From the NCBI GenBank assembly GCA_002215645.1, contig NGFI01000002.1, positions 62,001 through 126,000 on the forward strand: a DNA stretch of 64,000 nt, in the 5' to 3' direction. The position numbers were made by a program, and so were the translations under genes. The notes beneath the pieces are model-generated. The model saw only the letters and a program-made list of their open reading frames with translations. It searched no databases and was not told where the DNA came from. Of the stretch, positions 8,277-18,792 are shown piece after piece. This DNA comes from Gemmatimonadetes bacterium 2013_60CM_65_52. Its GTDB lineage: Bacteria > Gemmatimonadota > Gemmatimonadetes > Gemmatimonadales > Gemmatimonadaceae. Within the stretch, counting starts at the first letter, position 1; the number at the start of each line of letters is the position of its first letter.

Positions 8277-9929
8277 CTACTGTCCTACCGCTCTCCCAGC
8301 GATGCGTCCACTGAGTATACACCCTCCGAGAAACGTCCCCTCGAGCGCGCGGTACCCGTGCATGCCGCCACCGCCGAAACCGGCGACCTCGCCAGCCGCG
8401 TAGAGGCCTGGCAACGGCTGGCCACCGGCGCCGAGCACGCGTCCATGCAAATCCGTCTCGAGCCCGCCAAGAGATTTACGCGTCAGGATGTTCAATTTCA
8501 CCGCGATGAGTGGGCCGTCTCGTGGATCGAGAATCGGCGCGGGCTTCGCCACGCGGATGAGCCGCTCGCTGAGCAGGCGTCGCGCGCCGTGGGCGATTGC
8601 GAGCTGAGGATCCTTCCCCGCCGCATTGCGCGTCTGTGAATCGCGGTCGCGCACCTCGCGCTCGACCGTCGCGAAATCCACGAGCGCGTCGCCGATCAAC
8701 GCATTCATGGCGTCCACGAGGGAGCGGAGATCATTTCGGATGACGAAGTCCGCTCCGCGATCCATGAACGCCTGCACTGGCGCCTGCACCGCCTTGCCGA
8801 CACGGCGCAGTGTCAGACGGATGCTTTTGCCGGTGAGATCGGGGTTCTGCTCGCTACCCGACAGCGCGAACTCCTTCTTGATGATGGCGCGGTTGAGCAG
8901 GAACCACGTGTACGGATAGCCGTGCGTCGTGATGTGCTGAAGGGTGCCGAGCGCATCGGCGCCCGGAATGTGAGGGAATGGCAGCCGTCGCCCGGTGGGA
9001 TCGAGCCACAGACTGCTCGGACCTGGAAGTATGCGGATGCCGTGATTCGGCCAGGTGGGATTCCAATTGCGAATCCCTTCCGTGTAATGCCACATCCGGT
9101 CCGGATTGATGAGACGGCCGCCGGCCCACGACACTTCCTGCTGGAATAGTCCGTCGACGTGCTCGGGCACGCCGGAAACCATGAACGCCGGTGCGGCGCC
9201 CAATCGGTCTGTCGGCCAATAGCGTCGTACGAGCTCGTGATTTGCGCCGAGTCCGCCCGACGTGACGATCACGCTCTCCGCGTGTAGTTCGAAATCGCGG
9301 AGTATGGTTCGCGAGCTGCTCTCACCGCGCGCCACGGACGATGTTTCGAGCACGTCGCCCCGCACGCCGTGCACGACGCCGTTCGTCGTCACAAGCCCTC
9401 GAGCACGGTGACGAAAACGAAATTCCACTCGGCCGTCGCGCGCATGCATGCGAACGCCGCGCACGAACGGCTCGAGGACGCCTGGTCCCGTGCCCCAGGT
9501 CAAATGAAAGCGTGGGACGCTGTTTCCGGATGCGCCGGCACCTGCGGCACCGCGCTCTGCCCACCCGACAGCGGGAAACCAGCGCATGCCGAGCGAATGG
9601 AGCCACGGGCGCATTTCGCCGGCGGCAAAGTCGAGATATGCATCGGCCCACTGCCGCGGCCAGTGATCGTCCGGCCGATCGAAGCCGGCGGTGTTCAACC
9701 AGTCGCGCCGCGCGAGCTCGTGTGAATCACGGATGCCGAGCCGGCGCTGTTCGGGCGAGTCGACGAAGAACAAACCGCCCAGCGACCAGAACGCCTGGCC
9801 ACCGAGACTCTGCTCCCCTTCCTGATCGAGCACCATCACCCTCTTTCCCGCGTTCGCCGCTTCCGATGCGGCGACCAGTCCCGCGAGCCCCGCGCCGACG
9901 ACGATGACGTCAGCCTGGGACGTCGGCAT
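8277..9929 (-). CDS. FAD-binding dehydrogenase (KSTD / fumarate-reductase flavoprotein-like)
   Basis: ADVIVVGAGLAGLVAASEAANAGKRVMVLDQEGEQSLGGQAFWSLGGLFF; C-terminal GLYAAGEVAGFGGGGMHGYRALEGTFLGGCI. Confidence 0.88.
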   Translation of the reverse strand: MPTSQADVIVVGAGLAGLVAASEAANAGKRVMVLDQEGEQSLGGQAFWSLGGLFFVDSPEQRRLGIRDSHELARRDWLNTAGFDRPDDHWPRQWADAYLDFAAGEMRPWLHSLGMRWFPAVGWAERGAAGAGASGNSVPRFHLTWGTGPGVLEPFVRGVRMHARDGRVEFRFRHRARGLVTTNGVVHGVRGDVLETSSVARGESSSRTILRDFELHAESVIVTSGGLGANHELVRRYWPTDRLGAAPAFMVSGVPEHVDGLFQQEVSWAGGRLINPDRMWHYTEGIRNWNPTWPNHGIRILPGPSSLWLDPTGRRLPFPHIPGADALGTLQHITTHGYPYTWFLLNRAIIKKEFALSGSEQNPDLTGKSIRLTLRRVGKAVQAPVQAFMDRGADFVIRNDLRSLVDAMNALIGDALVDFATVEREVRDRDSQTRNAAGKDPQLAIAHGARRLLSERLIRVAKPAPILDPRDGPLIAVKLNILTRKSLGGLETDLHGRVLGAGGQPLPGLYAAGEVAGFGGGGMHGYRALEGTFLGGCILSGRIAGRAVGQ

Positions 9930-10734
9930 GTTGAACGGTGGCTGGCCGACGCACGAAGAGCAGCAGCGCGACACCCGCGACGATCATGGTGGCGGACAGG
10001 AGCTGACCCGCACTGAAGGGACCAAGCACGAGGCCGAGCTGGGCGTCGGGCTGCCGCGTGAACTCGAGCGCGAACCGGATGATCCCGTATCCTACGAGAA
10101 AGGCGCCACCAAGAAGCCCGGGACGATACCGTCCGCGCGACACCGACCAGCGCTCGAGCCATCGCAGAAAGAGAAACAGCAACAGCCCCTCGGCGACTGC
10201 TTCATAGAGCTGCGACGGATGCCGCGGCACCTGCAACGGGTCGGAGGGAAACACCATGCTCCACGGCATTGAGGAGGGGCGTCCGTACAGCTCACCGTTG
10301 ATGAAGTTTCCGATGCGTCCGAAGAACAGCCCCGGCGCACCCGCAAGCGCGAGGGTGTCGCCTACCTGAAGAAACGGCACGCGGTGCACTCTGGCAAAAA
10401 TTGCGCAGGCCGCCACCATGCCAATCACGGCGCCGTGGAACGAGAGGCCGCCGTGCCATATCCGGAGGAGCTCCACCGGGTCGTTCAGATAGTGGCCGGG
10501 CTCATAGACGACCGCATACATGATCCGCGCGCCGATGAGCATGCCCGCCATGAGGTAGCCGATCCATGAATCGAGATCGCGTTCCGTCATCGCCACCAGC
10601 CCGCGCGTGATGCGATTGCGCGCCACGCGGTGGCCGACAAGGTATCCGACGAGGTACATGAGACCGTACCATCGGAGAGCGATCGGGCCGATCCGGATGA
10701 GCTCCGGCGAAATTCTAGGATACGGTATCGTCAT
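9910..10734 (-). CDS. lgt: Prolipoprotein diacylglyceryl transferase
   Basis: GLMYLVGYLVGHRVARNRI, HGGLSFHGAVIGM, GRIGNFINGELYGR, RHPSQLYEAVAEG Lgt signatures. Confidence 0.95.
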   Translation of the reverse strand: MTIPYPRISPELIRIGPIALRWYGLMYLVGYLVGHRVARNRITRGLVAMTERDLDSWIGYLMAGMLIGARIMYAVVYEPGHYLNDPVELLRIWHGGLSFHGAVIGMVAACAIFARVHRVPFLQVGDTLALAGAPGLFFGRIGNFINGELYGRPSSMPWSMVFPSDPLQVPRHPSQLYEAVAEGLLLFLFLRWLERWSVSRGRYRPGLLGGAFLVGYGIIRFALEFTRQPDAQLGLVLGPFSAGQLLSATMIVAGVALLLFVRRPATVQHADVPG

Positions 10735-10873
10735 GAGACATGAACAATACCGTGCGAACCGTGATGGCGAAGACATTTCGAAATTCGTGACGGAAGCGCA
10801 GTGGTCCCGCGGGGGTTTACGCTCGAGTCGCACGAGCTCGTGCTGTACGGGCGCTGCCCGTCCTGCCGCGCGG

Positions 10874-11992
10874 CTACGCGCCCCGTCGCAGCACGCCGAC
10901 CACCAGCTCGAGAACGATGAGCACGACGATGGCAATCTCCAGCAGCTCGGCGCGCGCCGCCTGCGCTTCGCTGTTCAACATCGCGTAGGTGTCGCGCAAG
11001 ATGCCGAGCTTGCGATCGATCCCGCGCCGCCACGCCTGCTCGCGAAAGAGCTCCAACGCCGCCGCGTAGATTTTCGCCAGGTAGACGTCGTTGGTGACCT
11101 TGAGCGAGTTCTCGACGCGCTCGACCGTTTCGGTGATGTCGGCGACGCGGGTCTGAAGGTCGGACAGCACAGTGCGGAAGCGACCGGAGAGTCGTGGCTG
11201 CCGCCGCGCACGTGCAGCCTCCACCCGGTCGTAGAGGGCCGGCAGCTCGGCGTCGAGCTGTTGGTCGTACATGCGGAGCTCGAGGAGCTGCGCGTTCGCG
11301 AATTCCAGGACGAACTCCACGTCGCGATCCTCGGCGCGCGGTTCCACCACGAGCGCGTTGTCCCACGCGAGCACGGTGAGGTCGTCCTCATAGTAGGAGA
11401 AGCGGTGCGGCACGAGCTCGCGGCGCGCGGCGGCCGATAGCGTGCGCCGCTCTCCGAGCAGGAGTGGAACGAGCCGCTCGTCGGTGAGCTGCTCTGCAAC
11501 GGGAATGGACATGTCCGCGCGCTCGAGCCGATCGATGCGGAAGACGATGTATTCCTCCGACAACGGCGCAACGCCGGGACGCTCGACGGCGGGAGCGATG
11601 CGCTCCAGCACGGCCCGAAGCTCACGCTCGAGGATGGTACCGATCTCGGACGTCGAGCCAAGTGCCGCGCCAAATGCGGAAAACTCCGCCCACGTGATGT
11701 TGCGCGGCGCCTGCACGCGAAGCTGAAGCGAGCAGAGGCCGAAATCGAACAGATTGGCGGACAGGGTCGCGGGGCATGTCGTGTCGCCAATGCGGACGTC
11801 CCGTGATCCAAGCGCGCCCTGCACGGGCGGATTGCGAATCTGGATGGCGCGGGCCTCCGTGCGACTCGGCCGGAGCCGCTCGCGACTGGTGTCGCCGAGC
11901 AATTGTGCGGCGTGGTCGAGCGCAATGGTGTAGCCGACGTCGTACTGCCGGTACAACGTCGCGCCGCCGTCGACGCGAAGGTCGTCGCGCAC
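10874..11992 (-). CDS. RMD1/YagE (DUF155)-family protein
   Basis: YYEDDLTVLAWDNALVVEP ... VERVENSLKVTNDVYLAKIYAAALELFREQAWRRGIDRKLGILRDTYAMLNSEAQAARAELLEIAIVVLIVLELVV. Confidence 0.75.
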   Translation of the reverse strand: MRDDLRVDGGATLYRQYDVGYTIALDHAAQLLGDTSRERLRPSRTEARAIQIRNPPVQGALGSRDVRIGDTTCPATLSANLFDFGLCSLQLRVQAPRNITWAEFSAFGAALGSTSEIGTILERELRAVLERIAPAVERPGVAPLSEEYIVFRIDRLERADMSIPVAEQLTDERLVPLLLGERRTLSAAARRELVPHRFSYYEDDLTVLAWDNALVVEPRAEDRDVEFVLEFANAQLLELRMYDQQLDAELPALYDRVEAARARRQPRLSGRFRTVLSDLQTRVADITETVERVENSLKVTNDVYLAKIYAAALELFREQAWRRGIDRKLGILRDTYAMLNSEAQAARAELLEIAIVVLIVLELVVGVLRRGA

Positions 11993-11996
11993 GCCC

Positions 11997-12233
11997 TCAG
12001 CGATGGCGGCCCCGCGAACGGACCGACGTCACCTTCCTGGGCGGAAGCTTCACGCCGGCCTTGCGCGCCTTGGACAGGCCGATCGCGATCGCCTGCTTGT
12101 TCGAGCTCGCACCGTGCTTGCCCTCGCGGACGTGATGCATCTCCTCGCGCACGAACTCACCCGCTTGTGTGGATGGCGACTTGCCCTCCTTCGCATCCTC
12201 TCGTGCGCGCCTGATGGTCTCCCTGTCCGGCAT
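11997..12233 (-). CDS. DUF6496-like small basic protein
   Basis: EMHHVREGKHGASSNKQAIAIGLSKARKAGVKLP. Confidence 0.7.
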   Translation of the reverse strand: MPDRETIRRAREDAKEGKSPSTQAGEFVREEMHHVREGKHGASSNKQAIAIGLSKARKAGVKLPPRKVTSVRSRGRHR

Positions 12234-12301
12234 ATGTACCTCCCTGATGATTCACGCTTCGGTGTGGCACGGCCGTGGGCTGCACATCGCGCGCCAGCAC
12301 G

Positions 12302-12814
12302 CTACCGTCTCGTCAGCGTCACGTTGGTCAACGTCTGCGCGGCAAACGTCTGACTCGAAGTGCGCGGGGGCGTGAACGTCAGCGTTCCCGTCATCGACGT
12401 TGCGCTGGTGAGGGCGCCCGAGAAGGACAACGTGCCGTGGTAGAATGTGCCGTCGCCGACAGGGTTGGAGCCCAGCGACGCCGCGAACGTGAGCGTTGGA
12501 TTGGTGAAGGTGCCGCTCGTGATCGTGAAGTTGTCGCCTGAGTACGCGGGGGTCGCCGGTCCGGAGATGGGCGCGATGGGCGGCACCGTAATCGTTCCCG
12601 TCCCGCCCACCGTGGCTCCCGACTGCGTGAGGTTGAATTGTTGGGAGCTCTGTTGGGCGAGCGCTCCCGTCCACGCACCGGCAGCGTCCGCATCCCCAAC
12701 GGTCGTGGTAGGCACGGACGCCGCGCAGCCAGCAAGGAGAACGAGCATCATGGCACGCGCCCGGCGCACGCCGAGATGCATGGACCACCGCTGACTGGGA
12801 ATGGCTATTGGCAT
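12302..12814 (-). CDS. Hypothetical lipoprotein
   Basis: LVLLAGCAAS lipobox; Thr/Ser/Gly-rich beta-like sequence. Confidence 0.6.
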   Translation of the reverse strand: MPIAIPSQRWSMHLGVRRARAMMLVLLAGCAASVPTTTVGDADAAGAWTGALAQQSSQQFNLTQSGATVGGTGTITVPPIAPISGPATPAYSGDNFTITSGTFTNPTLTFAASLGSNPVGDGTFYHGTLSFSGALTSATSMTGTLTFTPPRTSSQTFAAQTLTNVTLTRR

Positions 12815-12947
12815 GACCTGAGTATGCACGTGAAGAGCGGCACTGGCGAGGGCCGCCCGCCGCATTACGAACGGCGTTCGACCTCTGCATCTTACGCCTC
12901 ATATGATTCATCGAGACCTGCTTGAACACTGCGCCGGAGTCACTCGC

Positions 12948-14462
12948 ATGATGGGAAGCACTCACATTCGCCGGTTGCTCCATGTGTCGTTTGCGGCCAT
13001 GACGATCTTCACAGCCTCGCTTGCCGGCGCACAGAGCACCGTCGGCATCTTCGAGGGGCATACCGATGTCGGTCGTGTGAGCCATCCCGGCACCGTGTCG
13101 TACGATGGCGCGACACAGGCATACGACATCTCGGGCTCGGGGCAGAACGTCTGGGGCGCGCACGACGACTTTCACTTCGTGTGGAAACGGCTCACGGGCA
13201 ACTTCATTCTTTCGGCGCGCGCGCATTTCGTCGGCAAGGGTGTCGAGGCACACCGCAAGGTCGGCTGGATGATCCGCGCCTCGCTCGACGCGACGTCTCC
13301 CCACGTCACCGCCGCCGTGCACGGAGATGGGCTCACGTCCCTCCAATTTCGCCGGATCGCGGGCGCCAACACCGAAGAGTTACGCATGCACGACAGCCTG
13401 CCCGACGTCGTGCAGCTCGAGCGCCGAGACGGCGCGTACATCATGTCGGTCGCACGGTTCGGGGATACGCTGTCCCGTCAGGAAGTGACCGGCGTGACTC
13501 TGCCCGACACCGTGTATGTCGGCCTCTTCGTCTGCGCGCACAACGACACCGTGACCGAACGCGCGGTGTACAGCAACGTGCGCATCACGAAGCCAGCTCC
13601 GGTATCCCTCGTCCCGTATCGAGAATACCTGGGAAGCAATCTCGAGATTCTGGATGTCGAATCGGGAAACGCGACGATCATTCATCAATATCGCGGCTCG
13701 TTTCAGGCGCCGAATTGGACGCCAGACGGGAAGAGTCTCTTCTATGTACAGGAGGGCAAGATCTACCGGTTCGATCTCGCATCGCGTACCCCTCAGGTCG
13801 TCAACACCGGTTCGGCGACGAGGAACAACAACGATCACGTCCTCTCGTTTGACGGCAGCATGCTGGGTATCAGCAACAGCCCCGATGCCGGCAGTCCGTC
13901 GCTCGTCTACACCGTTCCGTCGCAGGGCGGAATGCCGACGCTGATCACGAAGGTCGCGCCTTCGTACCTGCATGGGTGGTCGCCGGACGGACGGTGGCTC
14001 GTGTTCACGGGCCAACGCGGCGGTGAGTTCGACGTCTACAAGATTCCCTCGGCCGGAGGCGACGAGATTCGTCTCACCAGCGCGCCTGGATTGGACGACG
14101 GACCAGAGTTCTCGCCCGACGGTGCGTACATCTACTTCAACTCGGTGCGGAGCGGCCGCATGCAGATCTGGCGCATGCGTCCCGATGGCAGCGCGCAGCA
14201 ACAGGTGACCGACGACGGCTTCAACAACTGGTTTCCCCACATATCGCCGGACGGCAAGTGGATCGTTTACATCGCCTTTCCGCCCGAGGTGCCTCCTGGC
14301 GATCACCCATTTTACAAGCACGTGACGATCCGCCTCATACCAATCGGCGGCGGAACGGCACGTGTGATCGCGTATCTCTATGGCGGACAGGGCAGCATCA
14401 ACGTGCCCTCGTGGTCGCCGGACGGGAAGCGTCTGGCGTTCGTGAGCAACACGGGGATGTGA
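12948..14462 (+). CDS. Exported TolB/PD40 beta-propeller-like protein with N-terminal DUF1349-like region
   Basis: Signal peptide; repeated PNWTPDGKSLFYV, WSPDGRWLVFTG, FSPDGAYIYFNSVRSGRMQIWRMRPDG, PSWSPDGKRLAFVS. Confidence 0.8.
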   Translation: MMGSTHIRRLLHVSFAAMTIFTASLAGAQSTVGIFEGHTDVGRVSHPGTVSYDGATQAYDISGSGQNVWGAHDDFHFVWKRLTGNFILSARAHFVGKGVEAHRKVGWMIRASLDATSPHVTAAVHGDGLTSLQFRRIAGANTEELRMHDSLPDVVQLERRDGAYIMSVARFGDTLSRQEVTGVTLPDTVYVGLFVCAHNDTVTERAVYSNVRITKPAPVSLVPYREYLGSNLEILDVESGNATIIHQYRGSFQAPNWTPDGKSLFYVQEGKIYRFDLASRTPQVVNTGSATRNNNDHVLSFDGSMLGISNSPDAGSPSLVYTVPSQGGMPTLITKVAPSYLHGWSPDGRWLVFTGQRGGEFDVYKIPSAGGDEIRLTSAPGLDDGPEFSPDGAYIYFNSVRSGRMQIWRMRPDGSAQQQVTDDGFNNWFPHISPDGKWIVYIAFPPEVPPGDHPFYKHVTIRLIPIGGGTARVIAYLYGGQGSINVPSWSPDGKRLAFVSNTGM

Positions 14463-14465
14463 GCC

Positions 14466-15566
14466 ATGAGCGTCACGCGTCGGGCATTCATCGAACGGAG
14501 CGCCGTGCTCGCGGCCGGTGCGCTGATGTCTCGCCCAGCATTGCCTCCGCTGCCAACCGGCCGCACGCATAAGCCTCTCGGCGTCGCCCTCGTCGGATTG
14601 GGAAGCCTCAGCACCAATCAGATCGCACCGGCATTGCTCAGGACGGCCGATTGCACGCTGGCCGGCATCGTCACCGGCACGCCTGCCAAGGCGGCCCGTT
14701 GGAAGACACAATACAATCTGCCTGACCGCAGCATCTACGATTACACGACGATGGAGCGCATGGCGGACAATCCCGACATCGACATCGTGTACGTCGTGAC
14801 GCCCAATGCACTGCATGCCGAGCATTCGATCCTCGCGGCACGCGCGGGCAAGCACGTACTCTGCGAGAAGCCGATGGAGGTCTCCGTCGAACGATGCGAG
14901 GCAATGATCGTCGCATCGAAGGCAGCCAACCGGCAGCTCGCCATCGGCTATCGGTGCCAGTTCGAGCCGCATCATCTCGAGTGCGTCCGCCTCGCCAAGG
15001 AACGGGTGCTTGGCGACGTGAAGCTCATCAGCGCGGGCTTCGGCTTTCCCATTGGGGATCCCACACAGTGGCGCTTGAACAAGGCATTGGCAGGTGGAGG
15101 TCCGCTGATGGACGTTGGCATATATGCGCTTCAGTCGGCGCGAATGCTCGCCGGGGAGGAGCCCGTTGCGGTCTCCGCCATGATGGTGAACACCGATCCC
15201 GTCAAGTTCAAGGACATCGAGGAATCGATGACCTTTCAGCTCACGTTTCCGAGCGGCGTCATCGCCGACTGCCGCACGAGCTACAAGGTGTCCGGCATGA
15301 ACGGCTTTACGGCCTACACGGCGCGCGGGGCGTTTGGGGTCGAGCCCGCGTACGGCTACGCGGGAATCAAGGCCTGGCGCAGCGACGGTGTCGCCCTGCG
15401 CTTCGATCCCATCGACCATTTCGTCGCGGAGCTCGACGACTTTGCGCGGTGCGTCCGGACCGGCGCACCGACCAAAGTGCCCGGCGAAGAGGGTTTACGC
15501 GACATCCGCATCATGATGGCGGCATACGAGGCGGCGCGTACGGGACGAGCCGTCAACTTTTCTTAG
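14466..15566 (+). CDS. Gfo/Idh/MocA-family oxidoreductase
   Basis: N-terminal SVTRRAFIERSAVLAAGALM (Tat-like); VALVGLGSLSTNQIAPAL; HVLCEKPMEVSVE. Confidence 0.88.
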   Translation: MSVTRRAFIERSAVLAAGALMSRPALPPLPTGRTHKPLGVALVGLGSLSTNQIAPALLRTADCTLAGIVTGTPAKAARWKTQYNLPDRSIYDYTTMERMADNPDIDIVYVVTPNALHAEHSILAARAGKHVLCEKPMEVSVERCEAMIVASKAANRQLAIGYRCQFEPHHLECVRLAKERVLGDVKLISAGFGFPIGDPTQWRLNKALAGGGPLMDVGIYALQSARMLAGEEPVAVSAMMVNTDPVKFKDIEESMTFQLTFPSGVIADCRTSYKVSGMNGFTAYTARGAFGVEPAYGYAGIKAWRSDGVALRFDPIDHFVAELDDFARCVRTGAPTKVPGEEGLRDIRIMMAAYEAARTGRAVNFS

Positions 15567-15621
15567 TGTTTTCTTGATGGTCGGACTTGCGCTGGCGTGG
15601 TTTAGAGGCAATCACTAGGGG

Positions 15622-18600
15622 GTGGTTCTCCGCGCTGACCGCGCACGCGTGACAAAGCCGACTCGCCCGATCAACGAAGCACGACGCCTCGAGTTACTGG
15701 GGCAATACGACGCGCTCGACAGGGCTCCCTATCAGGCACTGGATGAGCTGACCGCGCTGGCAGCGCGCATCTGTGAGGCGCCCACGGCGCTCGTGTCCCT
15801 GGTCGATCGGGACCGCCAGTGGTTCGCATCCCGATTCGGCTGGTCTGCCAGGGAGACGTCCCGCGACATCTCGTTCTGCGGCCATGCCATCAATGAGCCG
15901 GATCTGTTCGTCGTGGCCGACGCCACGAAGGACGAGCGCTTTGCAAACAATCCGCTCGTGACGGGCGATCCACGCATGCGCTTTTACGCCGGCGCCCCAC
16001 TGATCACGCCGGAGGGGCATGCCCTTGGCACGCTATGCGTCATCGATCGGGTCCCGCGCGATCTGAGTCCCATGCAGTTAGAAACGCTCCGCGTACTGAG
16101 CCGGCAGGTCATGAGCCAGCTCGAATTGCGGCGCCAGGCTCGCGAGCTCGCTGAGTCCGAGGCGCGCTTGCTCCAGGTATTTCAGCACTGTCCCGTCGGC
16201 GTGACGGTTCACCGCGGAAGCGACCGCAGATTTGTCGACGTCAACGGCGCTTTCACGAGACTCGTCGGGTGGGAGCGCCATGACGTCATCGGGCACACCA
16301 CCGCCGAGATGGGCATCGTGGACGCCGAGGCGGCCGCGCAGCTGCGCCAACGGTTGGAGGCCGGAGGAGCGCTGCGCGACGTCGAGTTGCGGCTCACCAC
16401 CCGCGCAGGCGACACGCGGTACGTCCTCATGGACACCGAGGCCGTCGAGCTCCGTCACGAACCGCACACGGTCACGACCTTCGTCGACATCACGGAACGC
16501 AAGCGCCAGGAGAGCGTGACGAGCGAGCTTGCGGCGATCGTGGAGTCATCGGACGACGCGATCATCGGCAAGGACCTGACTGGCATCGTCACCAGCTGGA
16601 ATCGCGGAGCCGAGCGCATCTTCGGCTTCACGGCAGCGGAGATGGTCGGTTCCTCGATCGTGCGCTTGATCCCTCCCGACAGGTCAGGTGACGAGGCGGA
16701 AATCCTCAGAGAGATCCGGAGTGGCCAAAGCGTCGATCACTTCGAGACCGTGCGTCTGACAAAGGACGGCCGGCGGATCCATGTGTCGGTCACCACATCT
16801 CCCATCAGGAACGCGGCCGGCACCATCATCGGCGCGTCGAAGGTCGCGCGTGACATCACCGGCCGACGGGAATCGGAGATGGCCCTCGAGGAGTCGAATC
16901 GGCGCTTCCATGAGACCCTCACCACCATCGGCCTCATCGCGATGACGCTGGACTGCGACGGGAACATCACCTTCTGCAACGATTTCCTCCTGCGTCTGAC
17001 CGGTTGGCGCCTCGAGGAAGTCCTGGGCCGTTCCTGGTTCGACTATTTTCTTCCCGATTCGGCTGCGGACGTCAAGCAGCTGTTCCTCGATACCGTCGAC
17101 GCGGGCGATATCCCCAAGCACCATTCGAACCCGATCAAGACACGCAGCGGCGAGGTTCGCACGATCGCCTGGAGCAACACGATGCTCCGCGATGCGGCGG
17201 GCCACGTGATTGGCACCTCCAGCATCGGTGAGGATGTCACCGAGCGCAACCGCACCGAAGCGCGCTTCCGGCGACTCGTGGACTCGAATGCGCAGGGGGT
17301 GATGTTCTGGAATGCACAGGGCAACATCATGGACGCGAACGACGCGTTGCTTCAGATCGTCGGCTACACCCGGGAGGATCTGGCGCGCCGCCGCCTGCAC
17401 TGGCATGACATGACGCCCCCGGAGTACGCCGATGCAGATCGGCGTGCGCTGGAGGAGCTCACCGCCAATGGCGTCTGCCGTCCGTATGAAAAGGAATACA
17501 CTCGGCAGGATGGGTCTCGGGTTCCCGTCCTCGTCGGCGCGGCGACGTTCGAGGACAGCCGGGACGAGGGCGTGTGCTTCGTGCTCGATCTCACCGAGCG
17601 CAAGAAGCTCGAGCAACAGATTTTTCGTGCGCAGCGCATGGAGAGCATCGGTACCCTCGCCGGCGGCATCGCACACGATCTCAACAACGTGCTCGCTCCC
17701 ATCATGCTCTCGGTGGAGATATTGAAGGAGCTCGTGCACGACGAGAGCGCACGGGAATTCCTCGAGACGCTTCACGCCAGCGCCCGGCATGGCGCAGACC
17801 TGGTCCAACAGGTGCTCGGCTTTGCCCGCGGCGTGCAGGGACAACGCGTTGCGGTCAATCCCGTGCACCTCGTGCAGGAGCTGCTGCGAGTGCTCCGGGA
17901 TACGTTCCCTAAATCGCTGACGGTGCAGTTCCTTCCGGCGCCGGATCTCTGGACCGTCACCGGCGATCCGACGCAGATGCATCAGGTCTTTCTCAATCTC
18001 TGCGTCAATGCGCGCGATGCCATGCCCGACGGCGGCACGCTCGCCATGAGCCTCGAGAACGTCGTACTCGATGACACGTATGCGGCGATGCACCTCGATG
18101 GCAAGGTGGGAGCGTACGTCGTCGCGACTGTATCGGACACCGGCACCGGCATACGCCCCGACATCCTGGATCGGATCTTCGATCCCTTCTTCACGACGAA
18201 GGAGACGGGCCGCGGCACCGGACTCGGGCTCTCCACGTCCATGGCGATCGTGAAGAGCCACGATGGCTTCATGCATGTCTACAGCGAAGTGGGCGCGGGC
18301 ACGAAGTTCAAGGTCTACTTCCCGGCGGACGCGTCACGGAGCATGGCAGACGTGGTCGCAGTCGCGCAGACCCGATTGCCTCGCGGCAACGGCGAGATGG
18401 TACTGGTCGTGGACGACGAAGAGGCCATCCGCCGCATCGTCGAGGGCACGCTCGAACGGTTCGGGTACCGTGTTCTGTTGGCCACCAACGGCGCGGAGGC
18501 CGTGGCCATGTACGCCAGGCGCCGCTCGGAGATCGCGCTCGTGCTGACTGACATGGCGATGCCCGTGATGGACGGCCCGGCCACGATCATCGCGCTGAAG

Positions 18601-18792
18601 GCCATTGACCCGGACGTGAGGATCGTTGGCTCCAGTGGACTGATGTCCGACAGCGGCGTCGCCAAGGCACTGGGTGCAGGAGTCGTACATTTTGCCCCAA
18701 AGCCCTACACGGCCGAAACGCTGCTCCGCATCATCAGGGAGGCGCTGGACGATGGAGCGAATGGCTACTCCACCATGATCTCACCGTCTTGA
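15622..18792 (+). CDS. Hybrid sensor histidine kinase: GAF, multiple PAS, HisKA/HATPase, C-terminal receiver
   Basis: GAF (FCGHAINEPDLFVVADATKDERFANNPLV), repeated PAS/PAC, GGIAHDLNNVLAPIMLSVEILKE, GTGLGLSTSMAIVKSH, VLVVDDEEAIRRIVEGTLERFGY. Confidence 0.92.
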   Translation: MVLRADRARVTKPTRPINEARRLELLGQYDALDRAPYQALDELTALAARICEAPTALVSLVDRDRQWFASRFGWSARETSRDISFCGHAINEPDLFVVADATKDERFANNPLVTGDPRMRFYAGAPLITPEGHALGTLCVIDRVPRDLSPMQLETLRVLSRQVMSQLELRRQARELAESEARLLQVFQHCPVGVTVHRGSDRRFVDVNGAFTRLVGWERHDVIGHTTAEMGIVDAEAAAQLRQRLEAGGALRDVELRLTTRAGDTRYVLMDTEAVELRHEPHTVTTFVDITERKRQESVTSELAAIVESSDDAIIGKDLTGIVTSWNRGAERIFGFTAAEMVGSSIVRLIPPDRSGDEAEILREIRSGQSVDHFETVRLTKDGRRIHVSVTTSPIRNAAGTIIGASKVARDITGRRESEMALEESNRRFHETLTTIGLIAMTLDCDGNITFCNDFLLRLTGWRLEEVLGRSWFDYFLPDSAADVKQLFLDTVDAGDIPKHHSNPIKTRSGEVRTIAWSNTMLRDAAGHVIGTSSIGEDVTERNRTEARFRRLVDSNAQGVMFWNAQGNIMDANDALLQIVGYTREDLARRRLHWHDMTPPEYADADRRALEELTANGVCRPYEKEYTRQDGSRVPVLVGAATFEDSRDEGVCFVLDLTERKKLEQQIFRAQRMESIGTLAGGIAHDLNNVLAPIMLSVEILKELVHDESAREFLETLHASARHGADLVQQVLGFARGVQGQRVAVNPVHLVQELLRVLRDTFPKSLTVQFLPAPDLWTVTGDPTQMHQVFLNLCVNARDAMPDGGTLAMSLENVVLDDTYAAMHLDGKVGAYVVATVSDTGTGIRPDILDRIFDPFFTTKETGRGTGLGLSTSMAIVKSHDGFMHVYSEVGAGTKFKVYFPADASRSMADVVAVAQTRLPRGNGEMVLVVDDEEAIRRIVEGTLERFGYRVLLATNGAEAVAMYARRRSEIALVLTDMAMPVMDGPATIIALKAIDPDVRIVGSSGLMSDSGVAKALGAGVVHFAPKPYTAETLLRIIREALDDGANGYSTMISPS

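Noticed and set aside
13380-15419. 679-aa minus-strand ORF
   Set aside because: Antisense to two well-supported genes (TolB-like and Gfo/Idh/MocA); Arg/His/Asp-rich translation typical of the mirror frame in high-GC coding DNA.
16684-18276. 530-aa minus-strand ORF
   Set aside because: Lies entirely within the hybrid histidine kinase on the opposite strand; no recognisable domain.
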